From Candidatus Bathyarchaeota archaeon (lineage in GTDB: Archaea > Thermoproteota > Bathyarchaeia > Bathyarchaeales > Bathyarchaeaceae), in assembly GCA_029879825.1 (NCBI GenBank), contig JAOUPL010000006.1, forward strand, positions 1-25,265: 25,265 nt of DNA. The letters are read 5' to 3'. Made by a program: the position numbers and the translations under genes. Under the pieces are notes generated by a model, which had not been told where the DNA came from, did not search any database, and saw only the letters and a list, made by a program, of their open reading frames with translations. Positions 22,282 to 25,265 of the stretch are shown here, piece after piece (position 1 is the first letter of the stretch; each line of letters starts with the position of its first letter).

Positions 22282-22398
22282 TCATTCTACTAGGGTCATG
22301 TCTTGCCCGCAACAAACTAGGGTTCCAACGCCTGCCTCCAACACCTGCACTTTGTTCCCACATATCTCACAAACGTATACTTCACCTTTCTTAGTCAC
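22282..22398 (-). CDS. Desulforedoxin (38 aa)
   Basis: This tiny protein has C10-x2-C13, then C29-C30 followed by GQDM, the same spacing as the 36-residue Desulfovibrio gigas desulforedoxin (C9, C12, C28, C29), with matching surroundings (VCEICGNKVQVLEAG, GTLVCCG). It forms a distorted rubredoxin-type Fe(Cys)4 site in a homodimer and likely transfers electrons, for instance to superoxide- or oxygen-reducing enzymes. GTG 22398 is preceded by GAGGTGAG and begins 20 bases after the PDO stop. No superoxide reductase is in the window. Confidence 0.9.
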   Translation of the reverse strand: MTKKGEVYVCEICGNKVQVLEAGVGTLVCCGQDMTLVE

Positions 22399-22418
22399 GT
22401 TTCTCACCTCTTTTCTTC

Positions 22419-23081
22419 TTATACGTACATAGTTGGTGATCTCTGGGCAACCACTACCTGCTGAACAAAAAGCTCTTCGGGAACAGCACCCACAAACTCC
22501 GTTTTCTCGTTAATGACGGTTTTTGGAACACCCATGATATTGTACTTTTGCCCTAAATACGGAAACTCACTCACGTCAACCATATCTGCTCTCACGAGAT
22601 CGCTTTCCACAGCAAATTGATGTGCCAACGAGGTTACGAGGGGACAGTAAGGACATGTTAGCGAGACAAAAACTTGAATGTGCACAGGGTTTTCAATGGA
22701 TGCAAGCTTCTTTTTCGTTTCCTCAGAAAGATTTGTTGCTCCTCGAGAGACGTTGATTATGCTTTCTGTAAAGGGTCTAAACTCGTACCCGTATGTTAAG
22801 CCGTAGAATCGTATTCCATAGTCCTTTTTCCCCAGAACAGCGATTGCTGGCACTTTGTCTATCTGGTATTCTTTGGCCTTCTCGCTGTCCTTCACGAAGT
22901 CGTAAACTTCCACCTTAATCTTGTTTGAGAAGGCGCCAACTTCTTCTGCGAGTTCTCTAGATTGTTTACAGAAGGGGCATTCGGTCTCTTGCGTGAACAC
23001 AAGGATCCTCACTTCGCCTTTCAGATTCTTTTCGAAATCTTCCTTCAACTGTTGTTTTTGTTCCTTCGGAATAAGCCCCAT
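22419..23081 (-). CDS. Glutaredoxin-like protein disulfide oxidoreductase (PDO)
   Basis: This 220-residue protein has two thioredoxin-fold units, as in PDO of archaea and thermophiles. Unit 1 has CPFC (C35/C38) and cis-Pro KVPAIAV; unit 2 has CPYC (C143/C146) and GVPKTVI. The C-terminal motif is typically the more active. PDO forms and isomerises intracellular disulfides and accepts electrons from a thioredoxin-reductase-like partner. ATG 23081 sits behind GGAGG at 7 bases; a TTG two codons earlier overlaps that region. It is the first gene of the PDO-desulforedoxin-HtrA-like set and could reduce the ArsC-type enzyme. Confidence 0.93.
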   Translation of the reverse strand: MGLIPKEQKQQLKEDFEKNLKGEVRILVFTQETECPFCKQSRELAEEVGAFSNKIKVEVYDFVKDSEKAKEYQIDKVPAIAVLGKKDYGIRFYGLTYGYEFRPFTESIINVSRGATNLSEETKKKLASIENPVHIQVFVSLTCPYCPLVTSLAHQFAVESDLVRADMVDVSEFPYLGQKYNIMGVPKTVINEKTEFVGAVPEELFVQQVVVAQRSPTMYV

Positions 23082-23292
23082 TCTCAAACCTCCACATTAT
23101 TTATGTTTTTATGCAACTTAAGCTTGATGATCTATAGAATCTTCTTTTCTTAGAAACAAGTGGACGCTACATTCTCAAGATCTCACTTCAACGTCAATGG
23201 CGTTTTTCAATAGAATATAAAATCCCAAAACAGTCAAATCCATAGAAATCGATAAAATAATCTTGAGTTAAAATTAAGAAAGCATAAAAGGA

Positions 23293-23300
23293 ATTAAATA
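23293..23300 (+). promoter_or_regulatory. TATA-like box of glnA
   Basis: ATTAAATA lies about 34 bp before the glnA ATG, predicting a leader of about 9 nt with only GTGAT as partial SD. The remaining 23082-23290 stretch is AT-rich and shows no gene; it should also hold the PDO promoter on the minus strand. Confidence 0.4.
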
Positions 23301-23330
23301 GCTCCAATCTTAACAGGACGTTGTGATTCT

Positions 23331-24650
23331 ATGGAAAAAGAGGAGATAATTGAGAAGGTTAAACGTGAAAAAATAGAATTCATAGACTTAATGTTCTCTG
23401 ATTTGTCTGGCCGCTTGAAAAGCGTCACAATATCTCCCAGAGAACTGAAAGAATGCCTCGACAATGGAAAATGGTTTGACGGTTCTTCCATAGAAGGCTT
23501 TACTAGAATACATGAAAGTGACATGATGTTGATCCCCGAGCCATCAACGTACATTCTTCTTCCTTGGCCCCGTGATGGAAAGAAAGTTGCAAGAATGATC
23601 TGCGACGTTTATAACCCAGATAACACTCCGTTCACGGGTGATCCTCGATATGCTCTTGAGCGAGTTGAAGAAAAAGCGGAGGAGAAAGGATGGTTTTACT
23701 ATGTCGGGCCTGAAATCGAGTTCTTCCTGTTTAGATCAAAGGAAAATAGGGGTTACCATGACACGGCTGGATACTTCGATTTTTCTCCACGGGATATGGC
23801 TACGGATATACGGGCTGTCATGGTGTCCACCCTCGAAAAACTCGGTATAAACGTTGAAATGACTCATCACGAAGTCGCCCCCAGCCAACACGAGATTGAC
23901 ATTGAATACGGTGAAGCCCTCAGCACTGCAGACAAAGTCATGGTTCTCAAACAAGCCATAAAAACAGTCGCAAACAGCAGGGATCTATACGCAACTTTTA
24001 TGCCAAAACCTATCTTCGGTATCAACGGAAGCGGAATGCATACTCACCAGTCACTGTTTGACAAAAATGGCAGGAATCTCTTTTATGATAAAAAAGACAA
24101 GTACAAACTCTCCTCTTTGGCACGCTATTTCATGGGTGGCCAACTTAAACACATTAGGGAAATCGCAGCTATTTTGTGCCCTACTGTGAACAGCTACAAA
24201 CGTCTTGTGCGGGGATACGAAGCGCCTATATACATTTGTTGGGGTCAAAGAAACCGATCTGCCTTGATTAGGGTTCCCAGATACCGCGAAGGCAGAGAGA
24301 AGTCAACTCGACTTGAATTAAGATGCCCTGACCCGAGCTGCAACCCATACCTAGCCTTTGCCGTCATGTTGGCTGCGGGTCTTGAGGGAATCGAAGAAAA
24401 AATCGAGCCCCCCGAGCCCGTGGAAGAAGACGTGTATGGATTTGACGACAGAAAACTCGCAAAGTTTTACATCAAAACTCTTCCGGAGGATCTTGGGGAA
24501 GCAATAGAGGAATTCAAGAGGAGCAAACTGATGAAAGAAACGTTGGGAGAACACGTGTTCAATAAATATCTTGAAATCAAAGCGACAGAGTGGAGTGAAT
24601 TCCAAAAAAGCGTTACAGATTGGGAACTTGAAAGATACAGAGACTTATGA
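23331..24650 (+). CDS. glnA: Glutamine synthetase, type I (alpha-like)
   Basis: The 439-residue enzyme makes glutamine from glutamate, ammonia and ATP in a dodecamer. It shows the N-terminal WFDGSSIEGFTRIHESDMML, the metal-site GPEIEFFLF, HHEVAPSQHEIDI, the ATP-binding KPIFGINGSGMHTHQSL, and the substrate loop RNRSALIRVPR. Its length fits GSI-alpha and it lacks the GSI-beta adenylylation motif NLYDLP, reading EEDVYGFDDRKL there, so regulation is more likely by feedback or binding proteins than by adenylylation. No GlnB/GlnK gene is in the window. It converges with the ArsM-like gene. Confidence 0.97.
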   Translation: MEKEEIIEKVKREKIEFIDLMFSDLSGRLKSVTISPRELKECLDNGKWFDGSSIEGFTRIHESDMMLIPEPSTYILLPWPRDGKKVARMICDVYNPDNTPFTGDPRYALERVEEKAEEKGWFYYVGPEIEFFLFRSKENRGYHDTAGYFDFSPRDMATDIRAVMVSTLEKLGINVEMTHHEVAPSQHEIDIEYGEALSTADKVMVLKQAIKTVANSRDLYATFMPKPIFGINGSGMHTHQSLFDKNGRNLFYDKKDKYKLSSLARYFMGGQLKHIREIAAILCPTVNSYKRLVRGYEAPIYICWGQRNRSALIRVPRYREGREKSTRLELRCPDPSCNPYLAFAVMLAAGLEGIEEKIEPPEPVEEDVYGFDDRKLAKFYIKTLPEDLGEAIEEFKRSKLMKETLGEHVFNKYLEIKATEWSEFQKSVTDWELERYRDL

Positions 24651-24687
24651 TAAGTGAGCCAGAACCTGAAGGGTAGAATTCCACTAG

Positions 24688-25265
24688 TTATGAACGTTTG
24701 TAGGCTCGTACTTTTATGCTTGAAACCATTCCCATGAAATCGTTTTTCGCTATGACCTCCACTTTTTCGAACCCAGCGTTCATGATTTTTTGAAGATAGA
24801 CTTTTTCATCCAGCGCCCCGGCTATGCAAGCAGCCCACATCTCTGGATTTTCACGAATTTCGTCAGGAAGTTCGCCTTGCGTAACTATATCGGAAATTAG
24901 TACGCGCCCTCCGGGCTTTAGTACTCTAAAGGCTTCGCCGAAGACTTTGTCTTTGTCTGGTGAGAGGTTAATGACGCAATTGCTGATTAAAACATCAAAA
25001 ATTTCGTCTTCCAAGGGCAAGTTTTCTATTTCACCTAGCCGAAACTCCACATTCTCTACCTTCATCCTTTCAGCATTATCTTTGGCAAGTTGAACCATTT
25101 CTTCAGTCATGTCCACTCCTATTACCCTTCCCTTAGGACCAACTTTCTTGGCTGCCAAAAAAGCGTCTATGCCCCCTCCAGAGCCCAAGTCAAGGACCAC
25201 ATCGCCTTCCTTCAGCTCCGCCAGAGCGGTCGGATTGCCACAGCCTGCTACTGTTCCCGTCACAG
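24688..25265 (-). CDS. arsM: Arsenite methyltransferase ArsM-like, 3' part (start beyond window)
   Basis: The frame is open to the window edge; 191 C-terminal residues are visible. It starts just before GCGNPTALAELKEGDVVLDLGSGGGID, the ArsM-type SAM motif, and has GRVIGVDMTEEMVQLA, VEFRLGEIENLPLED and VLKPGGRVLISDIV. Cysteines in ISNCVINLSPDK and AACIAGAL lie where ArsM/AS3MT enzymes bind As(III). The protein would methylate arsenite using SAM and thiols. The usual first Cys region lies upstream of the window. Together with the ArsC-type gene it hints at arsenic handling, though an unrelated methyltransferase function cannot be excluded. Confidence 0.88.
   Translation of the reverse strand, partial: VTGTVAGCGNPTALAELKEGDVVLDLGSGGGIDAFLAAKKVGPKGRVIGVDMTEEMVQLAKDNAERMKVENVEFRLGEIENLPLEDEIFDVLISNCVINLSPDKDKVFGEAFRVLKPGGRVLISDIVTQGELPDEIRENPEMWAACIAGALDEKVYLQKIMNAGFEKVEVIAKNDFMGMVSSIKVRAYKRS

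Noticed and set aside
23174..23267. Inverted repeat CTCAAGAT / ATCTTGAG about 80 bp apart upstream of glnA.
   Set aside because: Only 8 bp with a long spacer in AT-rich DNA; plausible by chance.

Overview
The window looks like chromosomal DNA of a TACK-group archaeon, most likely a Bathyarchaeia-type lineage. This is inferred from gene content and signals, not from a marker gene. Archaeal features are TATA-like boxes about 25 bp before inferred starts, Shine-Dalgarno sequences of the GGAGGTGAT type alternating with apparently leaderless genes, frequent TTG/GTG starts, and archaeal families: an AfpA-type archaeoflavoprotein, a two-domain protein disulfide oxidoreductase (PDO), a type I-alpha-like glutamine synthetase, a Lon-like protease and small archaeal-only proteins. 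I see no tRNA, rRNA, CRISPR array, insertion sequence or phage module. No gene-free stretch reaches 300 bp.

Layout. 1-4600: 3' end of a cation-efflux transporter, a DrrAB-type ABC exporter (minus), a tiny desulforedoxin-like protein, an APC-family permease and a small membrane protein. 4726-8815: Lon-like protease, a DUF5661-type protein, then an iron-sulfur flavoprotein plus AfpA electron-transfer pair. 9028-13556: Hsp20, a TehB-like methyltransferase, endonuclease III, a COG1331 thioredoxin-domain protein, a 49-aa archaeal protein and a PfpI/DJ-1 protein. 13748-17177: a plus-strand run of ArsR-type regulator, unusual ferredoxin-domain protein, Cys-rich zinc-ribbon protein, WrbA flavodoxin, DUF362 protein and winged-helix protein. 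17174-19124: DsrH-DsrF-DsrE-like sulfur-relay genes and a ferredoxin on the minus strand, divergent from an arsenate-reductase-type phosphatase. 19209-23081: an unknown protein, two divergent Cys-rich DNA-binding proteins with tandem operators between them, and a redox operon of PDO, desulforedoxin and an HtrA-like protein. 23331-end: glutamine synthetase and the 3' part of an ArsM-type arsenite methyltransferase.

Together the genes read as a thiol/iron-sulfur/flavin redox and metalloid-stress neighbourhood around ordinary housekeeping genes. The strongest undescribed signal is regulatory. A 14-bp inverted repeat, ATGACGTATGTCAT, occurs twice, 21 bp apart, at the promoter of a Cys-rich HTH regulator (19655-20065). 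It occurs again, exactly but inverted, at 9462-9475, next to a TATA-like element upstream of the TehB-like methyltransferase and the Hsp20 gene. This suggests a small regulon run by a cysteine-rich, possibly metal- or redox-sensing regulator. Other notable points are an HtrA homologue with Tyr in place of the catalytic His, an Hsp20 gene whose good ribosome-binding site points into the wrong frame, two different desulforedoxin-type proteins, and a perfect inverted repeat at the ArsR-type promoter.
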